Shown: positions 7,508 through 16,011, counted from the first letter of the stretch. The stretch: 64,000 nt of DNA from Paenibacillus planticolens (GCF_013141725.1 NZ_WHNZ01000015.1:186001-250000); one strand, 5' to 3'. Numbers and translations are program-made. The notes: generated by a model not told the origin, from the letters alone.

Positions 7508-8614
7508 TTATTCGAGCAAATCCTGTAGTGCATTGGCTGCGTCTTGCTGCATATTGGGTGCTAAATGAGAATACGTATCTAGGGTCACCTGCACGCTTGA
7601 ATGGCCCAATCTTTCCTGCACAACTTTAGGGTGCACTCCCAGTCCTAATAGGAGGGAAGCGCAAGTATGCCTTAAATCGTGAAATCGAATTTGTCGTATG
7701 CCTGTTTTATTGACAAGCCTTATCCAGATATCACGGAAATTTTTCTTTAGGTATGGTCTGCCTTTTTTTGTGCATATTAAATAGCCAAGGTCTTCATAAT
7801 CATCGCCAGCTGCTTCTTTTTCCGCTGAAATTCCTTTGATCCGATGTTCTATTTCTTTAATGACGAATGGTGAGAGGGATATGGAGCGGTTCCCTGCGTT
7901 TGTTTTAGTGCCAATTTGTAAGTTCCTTTCCGAGTCCATGATATGTCTGACAGAAATGATTCCTCGCTTTAAATCAATATCGGAAGTGCGTAGGGCACGC
8001 AACTCACCCATACGAGCGCCACAGTGTATTGCGAGAACGAATATTATTCTTAGCCTGTGATCGTGAATGGCCTTAAGAAAAGTTTTCGCTTCTTCGTCTG
8101 TCCAATAATTCATTTCCTTTTTAGCTACCTTTGGTTTAGTGACTAAAGATGCTGGGTTTCTGAGAATTAACTGCTTACGCTCAGCGTCTTTCAAGGCCTT
8201 ATGAATGACCTTGTAAATGTTTCTTTTAAAGCTGTCAGAGTATTCGGTAGCATGTAATTTAGCCATGTATCCTTCTATAGTCATTGCATTGATATCTGAT
8301 AATGGGATGCGGCTAATGTTATCTGGCATGATGTGTCTGCGAATAATCATTTCGTATCCCACTCTGGTCGATTTCCTAAGATCGACTCGGCTTTCAAGCC
8401 AACTGACGAGATATTGCCCCAGCGATATTTTAGAGGGCTGCACGTAGGAGCCTTTATTTATAGCGTCTTTGACAGAAATCTCAGCTTTCTCAGCTTCTTT
8501 CTTCGTTCTGAAGCCTCGCTTTTTCTCAGTTCTACGCTTTCCATCAGCACCTTTAACTTCAAAAGAATAATACCAAGGATTGGTTTGTACTTTCTCATCT
8601 TTGTAAACAGGCAT
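7508..8614 (-). CDS. Tyrosine site-specific recombinase (integrase) of the element
   Basis: Integrase of 368 aa. The N-terminal arm-binding domain (YYSFEVKGADGKRRTEKKRGFRTKKEA at about residues 14-40) is followed by a SAM-like core-binding domain and the catalytic domain. Catalytic residues are visible: Arg in HCGARMGELRALR, the H-x-x-R box FHDLRHTCASLLL, the GHSS histidine, and the nucleophile Tyr in DTYSHL close to the C-terminus. ATG at 8614 follows AAGGAG. Full length, with no sign of decay, unlike the remnant at 27.8-28.1 kb. Position next to the putative attL and downstream of a small excisionase-like gene is the usual int-xis end of a phage or integrative element. Confidence 0.95.
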   Translation of the reverse strand: MPVYKDEKVQTNPWYYSFEVKGADGKRRTEKKRGFRTKKEAEKAEISVKDAINKGSYVQPSKISLGQYLVSWLESRVDLRKSTRVGYEMIIRRHIMPDNISRIPLSDINAMTIEGYMAKLHATEYSDSFKRNIYKVIHKALKDAERKQLILRNPASLVTKPKVAKKEMNYWTDEEAKTFLKAIHDHRLRIIFVLAIHCGARMGELRALRTSDIDLKRGIISVRHIMDSERNLQIGTKTNAGNRSISLSPFVIKEIEHRIKGISAEKEAAGDDYEDLGYLICTKKGRPYLKKNFRDIWIRLVNKTGIRQIRFHDLRHTCASLLLGLGVHPKVVQERLGHSSVQVTLDTYSHLAPNMQQDAANALQDLLE

Positions 8615-8719
8615 TGTGATTTCTCCTTTGTATAATGGTTTTATGAAACACGAATAAGCAGGAACGATATGTCCTTACCGATTACAAAGCTGTTGCAGAC
8701 GAAATTATTTTTTATTTGG

Positions 8720-8908
8720 TTAAAGTGATAACAGCAATTGATCACGTTCCGTTCGGAGTGACTCAATTTCTTTCTTGATTGTCTCCTTGCGAATAGTGGA
8801 AGTATTCGGTTGTCCGAATTCTAATGCCAGCTTTACATGCTGCCGTGCAATGTGAATCAATTGTTCACGAAAACATTTATCTTCAAGCGCCATCCAAAGA
8901 TTGCTCAT
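8720..8908 (-). CDS. Small hypothetical protein between excisionase and integrase
   Basis: A 62-aa charged protein with no recognised domain; the C-terminal half (TIKKEIESLRTERDQLLLSL) looks like a short coiled coil. ATG at 8908 is preferred over an upstream in-frame start because GGAAG lies about ten bases before it. Transcribed in the same direction as, and between, the excisionase-like gene and the integrase. The hairpin at 8951-8982 separates it from the excisionase-like gene. It resembles Spo0E-type small proteins only vaguely and I do not claim that. Confidence 0.5.
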   Translation of the reverse strand: MSNLWMALEDKCFREQLIHIARQHVKLALEFGQPNTSTIRKETIKKEIESLRTERDQLLLSL

Positions 8909-8950
8909 GCTCTGTAACTTCCTTTCTATTCTGGAATGAAGCCAAAAGTA

Positions 8951-8982
8951 AATAAGCCGCGACAACAAGGCCGCAGCTTATT
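8951..8982 (-). terminator. Hairpin/terminator after the excisionase-like gene
   Basis: On the reverse strand AATAAGC ... GCTTATT arms with inner TGCG/CGCG close on each other, followed by TTACTTTT. It lies 12 nt past the stop of the 70-aa gene. Confidence 0.65.
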
Positions 8983-8993
8983 TCAAGGCTCTT

Positions 8994-9206
8994 TCAGTTA
9001 TTCGCTAACTCTCTGTAACGTTCCATATTCATCTTTGATTGAGAGAGTACAAAATCTATTACTGCCGTTTTGGGTATCCGATATCCCTTCATTTTCATTG
9101 ATTTAATCTGACCTGTTTGTATGAGACTAAGCGCCTTTGATCGCCCTATATCGAGCATTTCCATGAGGTCGGAGACTGATATAACATCAGAGTAATCGCT
9201 AAACAT
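8994..9206 (-). CDS. Helix-turn-helix DNA-binding protein, putative excisionase
   Basis: A 70-aa protein with a MerR-like winged helix of the excisionase (HTH_17) type: VISVSDLMEMLDIGRSKALS forms the recognition helix-turn-helix and GYRIPKTAVIDFV the wing and following helix. Size and position upstream of the integrase, on the same strand, fit a recombination directionality factor. ATG at 9206 with AGGATG upstream. It could equally be a small transcriptional regulator; excisionase is inferred from context. Confidence 0.7.
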   Translation of the reverse strand: MFSDYSDVISVSDLMEMLDIGRSKALSLIQTGQIKSMKMKGYRIPKTAVIDFVLSQSKMNMERYRELANN

Positions 9207-9579
9207 AGCATCATCATCCTTTTATTGTGGATTCTCTGTACTCATAGGAATGATATATATTTATAGCTTCCGAGAGTTCGATTACCATACTGTTCAATGC
9301 AAATTACTTTCGATTGGATAACGTTGGTTTGAATTAGATGACATTGAATGAGGAGTTTCAATAGGGGCGAGCAAGAGGTTTTAGATGGTGATTTTCTATG
9401 AAATCAATTAAAAAGATATGGTAAAATAATGAAAGACTTTATAGTGGAACAAGCAGGAATATATCATTTTCAATTCGCAACTTAACAATGTTCAAATGGT
9501 CATAGCTAGCAATTTTCATTCTAATGTTCCATATAGAATAGCATTGCATGGCTAAGAAAAGCGTGAAAAGTTGAGCTTT

Positions 9580-9611
9580 CTACCTAACTACCCTGCTACC
9601 TTGCTACTCCA
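9580..9611 (+). repeat. Four tandem 8-bp repeats before the DUF927-like gene
   Basis: CTACCTAA, CTACCCTG, CTACCTTG and CTACTCCA follow each other without gaps, ending 32 nt before the ATG at 9644. CTAC recurs every 8 bp. Such iterons can be operator or replication sites; here they sit between the divergent integration and replication modules. The rest of the 9207-9643 gap is AT-rich with no recognisable gene. Confidence 0.5.
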
Positions 9612-9643
9612 AAGCCTAGACCACTACGAATGGAGAGTTCTAA

Positions 9644-11635
9644 ATGACCAAAGGAATTGACTTGTTCAAAGGCAGTGATTACATAGATGAATCTTCCGAT
9701 TTTGACTTAAACGACATAAACGAAATCCGAGAGGAGTTCAATCTGGCCTTCCTAATGGAGAAGATTGACATCCAGATAGATCATGATTTTACGATAAACC
9801 GTTCCATCCTCAACAACATGCCGTCCCTTGAGGATAGTAGTGCAACAACTATTAGTGATCTCGTTCCTGATCTTCGTTTGAACAGCTTCTTTTTCTTTCC
9901 AAGCCATAAGTTGTATTTTTATGATGGTAATCAGAAGCACGAAATGGGGCTGAGGATTTGTTTCGTTCAAAGGCACATGCGTGGCTTCAAGTGGCATGTA
10001 TTCGATATTACCAATAAGCAATATCAGAACATTAGCAAATGGATGACTGAGCAGCAGTTTGGCAAGAAGTTGAAGTTTTTGGGACGCTTTCAGGATAAGT
10101 ATCCGTCTTACATAAGGGTATTTAAGCAGAGTGTTGTGAAATTAGATAAGAAGCAGTCTATCGTATATACTGCTCAAAGCGGCTGGGTACAAGGTGGACA
10201 CAGATGGTTCTATGTCCCTGTGTCGCCTATTGAGAAATATGACTTGATATACAATGAGGCACTATGCTCTAAATATAAAATGAACGCATCCAATCGTTAC
10301 ACGCTTGAAGAAGTCTTCAAACAAACATGTCGTATGTTGGATATTACCGATAAGAGAATCACGTTGCCATTGCTCTCTTATACCTTCCTTTCCTTAATTA
10401 CAAGCTTAATGGACTACAATGAAGATCATCTGCCTAGATTTATGATCTGTATTTCAGGAAACAACAAAGCACTGGACAGACAGGGCTTTGCCAATCTGTT
10501 TTGTAACTTGTACGGAAGGAAACCGAATGTTTCCAGTCTGAGTTCCGTGTACCATCTAAAATCGGATATGGACAAAAAAATGTTGGAGAAGAAGTCTTCC
10601 AAAATTCGGGATGGCATCTTTATCATCAACGCAGATACGCGACCAAAGATCATTGAGAGGGCTATACAAGGTTTACAAAACTATGATTTGGAAAATATGA
10701 TGCTGATGCTGAATGAAAAGAAGCTTGATAAAGAGTTCGTATTGAATCTTGATATAAGCGACTTGGATATTGATTCCGTTCATTTTGAGCATTTGCGGCA
10801 ATCTCCTGATATTCTTTCAGCATGTGTTTTAAATGTCACTGAGAACTTCAGGGACGCCTTTGAACACAACGACACAGCCAGCAGAAAGAAAATAGGGGCT
10901 TATCTTCATAAGCGATACAAGCACTTTCGCAAGCTCATTGAGAAAGATGATATCCCACAAGAAATAGATAAAATACATATGTATTCGTGCTTACTGATAG
11001 GGCTTGATATCTTGCTAAATGTCGTTAAGAATGATCGCGTTGTGTTTGACGATAAGACACAGAAAGATAAGGTGCGAGTATACATGAACGAGGCTATACA
11101 GCTTTTCCAGCATGAGTGTGCAGTTAAAGGCATGGTTATTGAAGCTGATAGTGAGAGTAAAGTTTTAGCGGGGGAGAATAGTGAGCTTGTGAAAGAAGAA
11201 CATACTGTTTTTCTTGAAAAGCTATTTGAGTTATTGCCGAAATCATTCCATCGTTTTGAGGAGAAAAGCGATAATCCAAACATTTTAGCGTGGACGGATA
11301 AGAAGAACGAGGATATCCTATGGATTAGAAATGATGTTTTTCGCCTAATTTTATTATCCCGTGATAGCGATTTTGAAGCCTTATATAAGGATGATCAAAA
11401 ATTATTCATTACCAAATACAAATCCAGAATATACGAAAAGTTACGCTCTGAGGATGTTTCAGTTATTCTTCCTGTAGATGATGAGCCAAAGAATAAGACA
11501 ATAAAGATTACGACAACAGAAAAAGACGATTACACTGGACGAAGAAGAAAAGATGATAACACCAGAAAAAACTGTGTCGTATTTAGAATAGATTTGCAAA
11601 AGGCTTTAGAGTATCTCAACACACCAAACAACTAG
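9644..11635 (+). CDS. DUF927-like protein with degenerate P-loop (replication-module protein?)
   Basis: A 663-aa protein not confidently assigned. The middle region resembles DUF927-type ATPases associated with mobile-element replication: TAQSGWVQGGHRWFYVPVSP, then a long helical stretch, then RFMICISGNNKALDRQGFAN where a Walker A (GxxGxGKT) would be expected but the GKT is absent, and GIFIINADTRPK where a Walker B would be expected. If related, it has lost nucleotide binding. The C-terminal ~100 residues are rich in Lys and Asp. ATG at 9644 follows GGAGAG. Followed by a terminator and then the Rep/relaxase gene, so a replication or mobilisation role is likely but inferred. Confidence 0.55.
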   Translation: MTKGIDLFKGSDYIDESSDFDLNDINEIREEFNLAFLMEKIDIQIDHDFTINRSILNNMPSLEDSSATTISDLVPDLRLNSFFFFPSHKLYFYDGNQKHEMGLRICFVQRHMRGFKWHVFDITNKQYQNISKWMTEQQFGKKLKFLGRFQDKYPSYIRVFKQSVVKLDKKQSIVYTAQSGWVQGGHRWFYVPVSPIEKYDLIYNEALCSKYKMNASNRYTLEEVFKQTCRMLDITDKRITLPLLSYTFLSLITSLMDYNEDHLPRFMICISGNNKALDRQGFANLFCNLYGRKPNVSSLSSVYHLKSDMDKKMLEKKSSKIRDGIFIINADTRPKIIERAIQGLQNYDLENMMLMLNEKKLDKEFVLNLDISDLDIDSVHFEHLRQSPDILSACVLNVTENFRDAFEHNDTASRKKIGAYLHKRYKHFRKLIEKDDIPQEIDKIHMYSCLLIGLDILLNVVKNDRVVFDDKTQKDKVRVYMNEAIQLFQHECAVKGMVIEADSESKVLAGENSELVKEEHTVFLEKLFELLPKSFHRFEEKSDNPNILAWTDKKNEDILWIRNDVFRLILLSRDSDFEALYKDDQKLFITKYKSRIYEKLRSEDVSVILPVDDEPKNKTIKITTTEKDDYTGRRRKDDNTRKNCVVFRIDLQKALEYLNTPNN

Positions 11636-11663
11636 CTCAATAGTTTATATCTCTTACCCAACT

Positions 11664-11704
11664 AAGTACGTGGATGGCTCCAATGCCGCCCATGTACTTT
11701 TTTA
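11664..11704 (+). terminator. Terminator after the DUF927-like gene
   Basis: Arms AAGTACGTGG and CCATGTACTT with an inner GGC/GCC pair, then a T run. The rest of the 11636-11911 gap is AT-rich, without a gene. Confidence 0.85.
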
Positions 11705-11911
11705 TTTGTCCATATACAAATCAGTATCAGTTAAAGAGGTTCAATCAATTTCAAAAGGTTGGTGATGGATGATAGATATGTATATCTATATGTTTTTATA
11801 CTATTGATTTTTATCTTTATATAGCAGGGGAATTAGAGTGATATCCCCTCATATGCAATTTACAAAAATGCGACAACCAAAGCCATCATAAGTGAACGGA
11901 GGAGTAATCTT

Positions 11912-12988
11912 ATGTCATACCATACGGTTGAATTGTCTATGCAACTTGATTCAACGCCCTTTTGGGCTTTTTTTAATGCGCTGGATAAAGTAACTTCAAA
12001 ACTAGAATCAGCATCCATTTATGACACCAAAAGTGGAGCCATTCGTTGTACGTTATTAGATGATTTAGGGATTAGAATCACGTTAAAGAAGAGAAGCGAA
12101 GAGTTTCATAAAGATATGGTTTATATTGTATTTAATCCAAAGCGTCTCATCGAAGTAAGAGAGTTAATAAAAATTACGAAAACTGACGACTATACGCTCA
12201 TAAATCGATTATTCAAAAAAATCTTTGAACCGATAAAAAAAGCTTTCACAAGCAAGAGAAAGAATAAATATTTGAAATTTAATTTTGATATATTGGATGC
12301 TTATCAAGTTAGACGGTTTGATCCATGTGTCAATTTGTATACCGAGCACAAAGATTGGTATCTTGAACTGCTCAAACGTGCTAACAAACCGAATAAATAC
12401 GAGCTTGGCATGGAGTATGATGCAACAAGTAGACGATTACGACCATACGATGATGCGTTTCGTCTTGAGAGTAAATCAGTAGTGTTCTTTATTTATGACA
12501 AATACTCTCAATTAAAAAGACGAAATCCCGATTATGAGCACATTGAGCAGGCTAGGAATATCATTCGTATAGAAGTACAGTGCAAGAAGGATAAAACGAA
12601 CTACATGAAGTATTCTCAAGGCTGGTTAAATAAGTCCCTTACCAACTTTTCTGATGAAGAAATGTGCAAGAATACAATATTGTTTTACTATAAAAAAGTT
12701 GTCGGACTTGGGGATTATTATACGCTTGCAGAAGCAAGGAGCAAGATTCTGGACAACAACAAGCTGAGCGAAAAAACAAAGATGGACATGCTAGAAGTGC
12801 TGGATCTTGTAAACGAAAAAAGAGGCATATGGAAAGCAAGACCTTACTACAACGGAGAAGATTTCGATAAAGTTCTTGCTCGGTTGAATAAAGAGGGCAT
12901 AAATCCCGTCACGATTCCTGCACATTGGGGGATTCGACATCTTCCGAATCTAGTACATGAAATAATGAAAGAATTTATGCCTCAGTAA
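11912..12988 (+). CDS. Replication initiation protein / relaxase (rolling-circle type)
   Basis: A 358-aa protein with the landmarks of rolling-circle initiators of the Rep_trans or phage gene II/X type. These are a divergent RID-like strand YQVRRFDPCVNLYT at about residues 130-143, KYELGMEYDATSRR, the SVVFFIYDKYSQLKRR segment holding a Tyr next to Lys, and NIIRIEVQCKK (the R-x-E-x-Q strand). Length is close to NicK of ICEBs1 (about 350 aa), which nicks the element's origin and serves both transfer and replication. ATG at 11912 with GGAGGAG upstream. The catalytic tyrosine cannot be singled out by eye. Presence of a Rep without conjugation genes suggests the element can circularise, replicate and be mobilised by another element. 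Confidence 0.65.
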   Translation: MSYHTVELSMQLDSTPFWAFFNALDKVTSKLESASIYDTKSGAIRCTLLDDLGIRITLKKRSEEFHKDMVYIVFNPKRLIEVRELIKITKTDDYTLINRLFKKIFEPIKKAFTSKRKNKYLKFNFDILDAYQVRRFDPCVNLYTEHKDWYLELLKRANKPNKYELGMEYDATSRRLRPYDDAFRLESKSVVFFIYDKYSQLKRRNPDYEHIEQARNIIRIEVQCKKDKTNYMKYSQGWLNKSLTNFSDEEMCKNTILFYYKKVVGLGDYYTLAEARSKILDNNKLSEKTKMDMLEVLDLVNEKRGIWKARPYYNGEDFDKVLARLNKEGINPVTIPAHWGIRHLPNLVHEIMKEFMPQ

Positions 12989-13068
12989 ATGGTTGGTTAC
13001 CTTACTGTTGGTTTGCTTATTCTTCATTTAGCTGGCTAGCAGCGAAGCGGTGGAAAGCTAAAGAAAAG

Positions 13069-13100
13069 CGGCACTTAATCAGTCCATTAAGTGCCGTTTA
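13069..13100. terminator. Bidirectional terminator between rep and the reverse-strand cluster
   Basis: Perfect 10-bp inverted repeat CGGCACTTAA/TTAAGTGCCG with an 8-base loop; AAAA precedes and TTTAAATTT follows, so it can serve both converging genes. Confidence 0.8.
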
Positions 13101-13134
13101 AATTTGTTAATCGAATGTTTCGTTAATGAATTGA

Positions 13135-13626
13135 TTAATTGTATTCTGTTTTCCAATCCCACTTTTTCCATAGCACCTTTTCTCCATGCTCTTGCTGCAC
13201 CACACCTTTGAGCATCCACAGGAAATTGCTCGCATTCTCAAAATCACCTGTGACGCAGCCAGCACAGAACTGGTGACAATTATCCATGACAAGCTTATAA
13301 TTCCGGCTTTCTCCAACCTTTTCACTTGCTCGATAGCCAGCCATAGACGTACTTATTGTGCCATCCCAATCAGGATAGCAAGGAACATAGATTTCGTGGT
13401 TAAATGTCGTAATGTGTCCTGTAAATTCTTTTAAGCTCACTCGCCGAATACGACCATCGCCGCTTAAATCAATGACTTCACCATCTGACATATAAATACC
13501 GGAATGCTCCATTGTTCCGAATCCTAACTCCGTATAAATAATGGAGTCGTATGAAGGCTCAAGATTTTCTCTTGCCATAGTATGGTTCCTGAAAGATTCT
13601 ACGATAGATATCAGCCATTCACTCAT
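13135..13626 (-). CDS. LRAT/NlpC-P60-like thiol hydrolase or acyltransferase domain protein
   Basis: A 163-aa protein with the circularly permuted papain-like layout of the LRAT/H-rev107 group. The His motif MEHSGIYMSDGEVIDLSG lies at about residues 35-52 and a late Cys motif DNCHQFCAGCVTGDFENASN at about 111-130. The order His then Cys, and the NCxxFC box, are the family hallmark. Members act on acyl-lipid or thioester substrates; the activity here is unknown. ATG at 13626 follows AAGGGAG; an in-frame TTG six codons upstream lacks a ribosome site. Transcribed with two membrane-protein genes (13649-13879 and 13906-14463), which suggests a joint envelope or exclusion role. Domain call is by motif only. 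Confidence 0.65.
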   Translation of the reverse strand: MSEWLISIVESFRNHTMARENLEPSYDSIIYTELGFGTMEHSGIYMSDGEVIDLSGDGRIRRVSLKEFTGHITTFNHEIYVPCYPDWDGTISTSMAGYRASEKVGESRNYKLVMDNCHQFCAGCVTGDFENASNFLWMLKGVVQQEHGEKVLWKKWDWKTEYN

Positions 13627-13648
13627 ACAGTCTTCTCCCTTCAAGTTA

Positions 13649-13879
13649 TCATGCTTTGTTCGATTTACCCGTTCTTATCATCCAACGTATCATCTTGAAG
13701 ACGAAAAAGATTAAGTAAAATGGAGCAACTGCCCATCCGATAAACGTGGATATTATAATTTTATAGACGATGTAGTTTGAGATTGTTGTAAACACAGTAA
13801 CATTGCGTTGCAATCTGCTTATCAGTGCCCAACCAAACGGTATGGTTAGCATTACATATATTCCAATAATCGTAATCAC
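13649..13879 (-). CDS. Small two-pass membrane protein, unknown
   Basis: A 76-aa hydrophobic protein with two predicted membrane helices (about residues 2-20 and 38-65) and a basic C-terminus (RWMIRTGKSNKA). The start is a GTG with only a weak purine-rich site, so the exact start is unsure. It lies 22 nt upstream of the LRAT-like gene and on the same strand, probably cotranscribed. No family recognised. Confidence 0.5.
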   Translation of the reverse strand: MITIIGIYVMLTIPFGWALISRLQRNVTVFTTISNYIVYKIIISTFIGWAVAPFYLIFFVFKMIRWMIRTGKSNKA

Positions 13880-13905
13880 CTTCTGTTCTCAACTATATAA
13901 GCGTC

Positions 13906-14463
13906 TCAAGATTTGGCTACAGCATTAGACGCTTCTTCAACTGCTTTCAGTAGAATAGGCATAACAGCGTAGGCATTTGTGTATTCCGTGACTCCAGGAT
14001 TGTGTCTGTTGAAGATACGCTTTTTTGCTGTCAATTTAGAAACGATAGAATATTTCTTGTTCTTATGATCGATTCTGATTCTGTGCGCCGTTGTACTCTT
14101 ATAAACGAAGCGTACTCCAAACGTGCCTTTTTCTACTTTGATATCAGGGTGAGAAAAAGAGGTTGAGAGATTTTGATATAGCTGCTCATCCGTAATTGGG
14201 TTCATTAGTTGATGATCCTTATAATTCAGTTTAAATAATTTTACTCCAGCAATAAATTGCATTGAAAGGTAAGCTGCCGCCCATCCAATAACAATACCGA
14301 ACAAGCATCCTACTGCACCTCCCATAGCGGCAAAAGCAATCGCTCCTAGCAAAATTAGAATAAGATACAGTTTTTTGAATGCTTTCATGGGGTTCTCAAG
14401 CTGAATAGTTAATGGGGTAGATTCGCTTGTGGTTACATTGATTTCATTAGTTTCAAGTTGCAT
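13906..14463 (-). CDS. Hypothetical membrane protein with two adjacent TM helices
   Basis: A 185-aa protein with an N-terminal cytoplasmic stretch rich in Thr/Glu, two membrane helices at about 32-75 (LYLILILLGAIAFAAMGGAV, FGIVIGWAAAYLSMQFIAG), and a soluble C-terminal domain that ends in a helix (LLKAVEEASNAVAKS). ATG at 14463 with GGAG nine bases upstream. First of a reverse-strand cluster with the small membrane protein and the LRAT-like protein. Function unknown; no family recognised. Confidence 0.65.
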   Translation of the reverse strand: MQLETNEINVTTSESTPLTIQLENPMKAFKKLYLILILLGAIAFAAMGGAVGCLFGIVIGWAAAYLSMQFIAGVKLFKLNYKDHQLMNPITDEQLYQNLSTSFSHPDIKVEKGTFGVRFVYKSTTAHRIRIDHKNKKYSIVSKLTAKKRIFNRHNPGVTEYTNAYAVMPILLKAVEEASNAVAKS

Positions 14464-14559
14464 ATAAACAGCTCCTCTATCAAAAATAATGGATTGTTAC
14501 TACTTCAACTTTAAAGTTATGCACATTTTTAGATGCGCGCGCCTCCTTTCACGTAGTTT

Positions 14560-14913
14560 CTATTTGTCATCATTGCATTTGGACAAGCCAGAGTGAGTAT
14601 CAGGTACGTTATTCTTGATCGTATCAATGATAAGCTGTCTGAGATCGTCGGACGTTAATACTGTCAGTACTGCATTCTTGTCCTTTGAAGTACCATTTCT
14701 CTGTTCGGAACCAGCGATCAGGTTTTCAATTGAAGTATCAAGCCCACATGCGATCTTATCTAACGTTTTAATCGTCGGATTTTTCTCGCCGCGCTCAACT
14801 TGGCCTAAATAAGACGTATTGAGTCCGGCATGGAGTGCCAATTGTTCTTGACTCAACCCTTTTTGGAGCCGCAGAATTCTTATTTTTTCGCCAATATTTT
14901 GTATTGTACTCAA
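14560..14913 (-). CDS. XRE-family repressor of the element
   Basis: A 117-aa regulator with a Cro/C1-type HTH at residues 4-60: IGEKIRILRLQKGLSQEQLA, then LNTSYLGQVERGEKNPTIKT. The C-terminal half is short and without a known effector domain. The start is TTG at 14913 (GAGGTG seven bases upstream). In ICEBs1-like elements such a protein keeps the excision and replication genes silent, so it is the best candidate immunity repressor of this element. It could also control the conserved CTAG-palindrome promoters at 16.0 and 22.3 kb, but that is speculation. Confidence 0.85.
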   Translation of the reverse strand: MSTIQNIGEKIRILRLQKGLSQEQLALHAGLNTSYLGQVERGEKNPTIKTLDKIACGLDTSIENLIAGSEQRNGTSKDKNAVLTVLTSDDLRQLIIDTIKNNVPDTHSGLSKCNDDK

Positions 14914-15116
14914 GTTTTCTCACCTCAATAAAAAGGATAGACTTTCCTTTTGTAAGCCTCAATATGATATGTCCATTAAAACAGTGCTTATAAATAAGCT
15001 CTAGTGATTATCTTGTTTGAATTGATGGCTAGATGTACGATTCCCCCTTTTTTGACAACAAAAAAGACGCCTCCTACAAGGCAACAGTCAGAAAGCATGA
15101 GAAAGAAAACTTCATC

Positions 15117-15317
15117 TCACGAATCTGTACTATTGTCTGTGTCTGCGTCAAAATGTTTGATATTATTGACTGCTAATTCAAAGATCAAAGTCTTTGCGGC
15201 TGTGCAGTTCGCTATGAATGCTGCGAGTCTGCTAGTTATTATGAATTGAGTAACTATTACTGCTGCTAGCATAACCTTTTTTTGGAGATATTCAAGATGA
15301 AAGATACGTGCGATCAC
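15117..15317 (-). CDS. Possible small protein translationally coupled to radC
   Basis: A 66-aa reading frame starting with GTG inside the radC stop (ATGTGA overlap), with AAGGA five bases upstream. It contains one hydrophobic segment (KKVMLAAVIVTQFIITSRLAA), then an acidic C-terminus. Downstream on the same strand is a small hairpin GCCT/AGGC with a T run near 15045-15080. Coupling and the terminator favour a real gene, but there is no homology to judge by. The rest of the 14914-15313 gap holds nothing recognisable. Confidence 0.3.
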   Translation of the reverse strand: MIARIFHLEYLQKKVMLAAVIVTQFIITSRLAAFIANCTAAKTLIFELAVNNIKHFDADTDNSTDS

Positions 15318-15922
15318 ATCAATCCTTGTTCCTTTAGACTAACATAGTTGCTTCCCCCAATAATGATATGATCAAGCACTTCTATGCCAACGATCTCACC
15401 AACACTCACGAGCCTTCTTGTTAATTCGATGTCTTCGGGAGACGGAGTAGAATCACCGCTCGGATGGTTGTGTGAACACACAATCGAGGCGCTACATCTT
15501 TTAAGCGCGGCTTGAAATACCTCGCGTGGGTGCACTATAGCAGCATTAAGACTGCCAATAGAAATGATCTCCTTGAAGATTACACGATTCTTTGTATTAA
15601 GAAACAAACATGTGAAATGCTCTTTGTTCAAATATCTGAAATCAGGCTCCAGAAGTTCAAACGCATCTTTAGGACTGCGAATGATAGGGTTATCTTGTGT
15701 TGGAATTGTAAGTGTAGTTGCTAACTTCAACAGAGAAGTGATCTGTCTCATTTTGCTCTCTCCTATCCCCTTTATGCTGAGTAACTGTTGCTCTGAAACG
15801 TCCATCAACTCTGCCTTAGTCGGGAAACGCTCAAATAATTGCTGAATAAGATAGCTGTCTGGACGTTCCCTTAGTGATTCTGATATCAGCCGTTTCAATT
15901 CTTCATTGTGATAATCGTTCAT
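15314..15922 (-). CDS. radC: RadC-family JAB/MPN protein
   Basis: A 202-aa RadC-like protein. The N-terminal helix-hairpin-helix region (LLSIKGIGESKMRQITSLL) is followed by the JAMM metal-binding core: a conserved Glu strand (VIFKEIISIGSLNAAIVHPREVF) and SHNHPSGDSTPSPEDIELTRRL, then LDHIIIGGSNYVSLKEQGLM at the end. ATG at 15922 is chosen because GGAGG lies eight bases upstream; an upstream in-frame extension reads through the leader and is unlikely. RadC-like proteins are common on phages and integrative elements, where their role is unknown; despite the name no repair role is established. A minus-strand hairpin with T run sits just upstream at 15964-15990. Confidence 0.9.
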   Translation of the reverse strand: MNDYHNEELKRLISESLRERPDSYLIQQLFERFPTKAELMDVSEQQLLSIKGIGESKMRQITSLLKLATTLTIPTQDNPIIRSPKDAFELLEPDFRYLNKEHFTCLFLNTKNRVIFKEIISIGSLNAAIVHPREVFQAALKRCSASIVCSHNHPSGDSTPSPEDIELTRRLVSVGEIVGIEVLDHIIIGGSNYVSLKEQGLM

Positions 15923-15963
15923 AATGTATTCCTCCTGTTTTTTTAAGATTGGAAAAACAAAGA

Positions 15964-15990
15964 GCCGGACACGTATTGAAGGTGTCCGGC
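15964..15990 (-). terminator. Hairpin of the conserved cargo element (copy A)
   Basis: Perfect 9-bp stem GCCGGACAC/GTGTCCGGC. On the reverse strand it is followed by CTCTTTGTTTTT, so it reads as an intrinsic terminator for reverse-strand transcription from the conserved block at 16012-16142, ending before radC. Copy B has a hairpin of different sequence at the same relative place. Confidence 0.65.
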
Positions 15991-16011
15991 AATTACATGT
16001 GAGCCTCTCGC

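Noticed and set aside
8720..8908. Spo0E-type phosphatase
   Set aside because: The conserved SxxxD signature is missing; only size and helix content fit.
9207..9643. oriT of the element
   Set aside because: A Rep/relaxase needs a nick site, but no inverted repeat with a recognisable nick motif was found by eye here or next to rep.
15004..15249. Forward 81-codon frame between the repressor and radC
   Set aside because: No ribosome site, no plausible protein features, and a better-supported small frame lies on the opposite strand.
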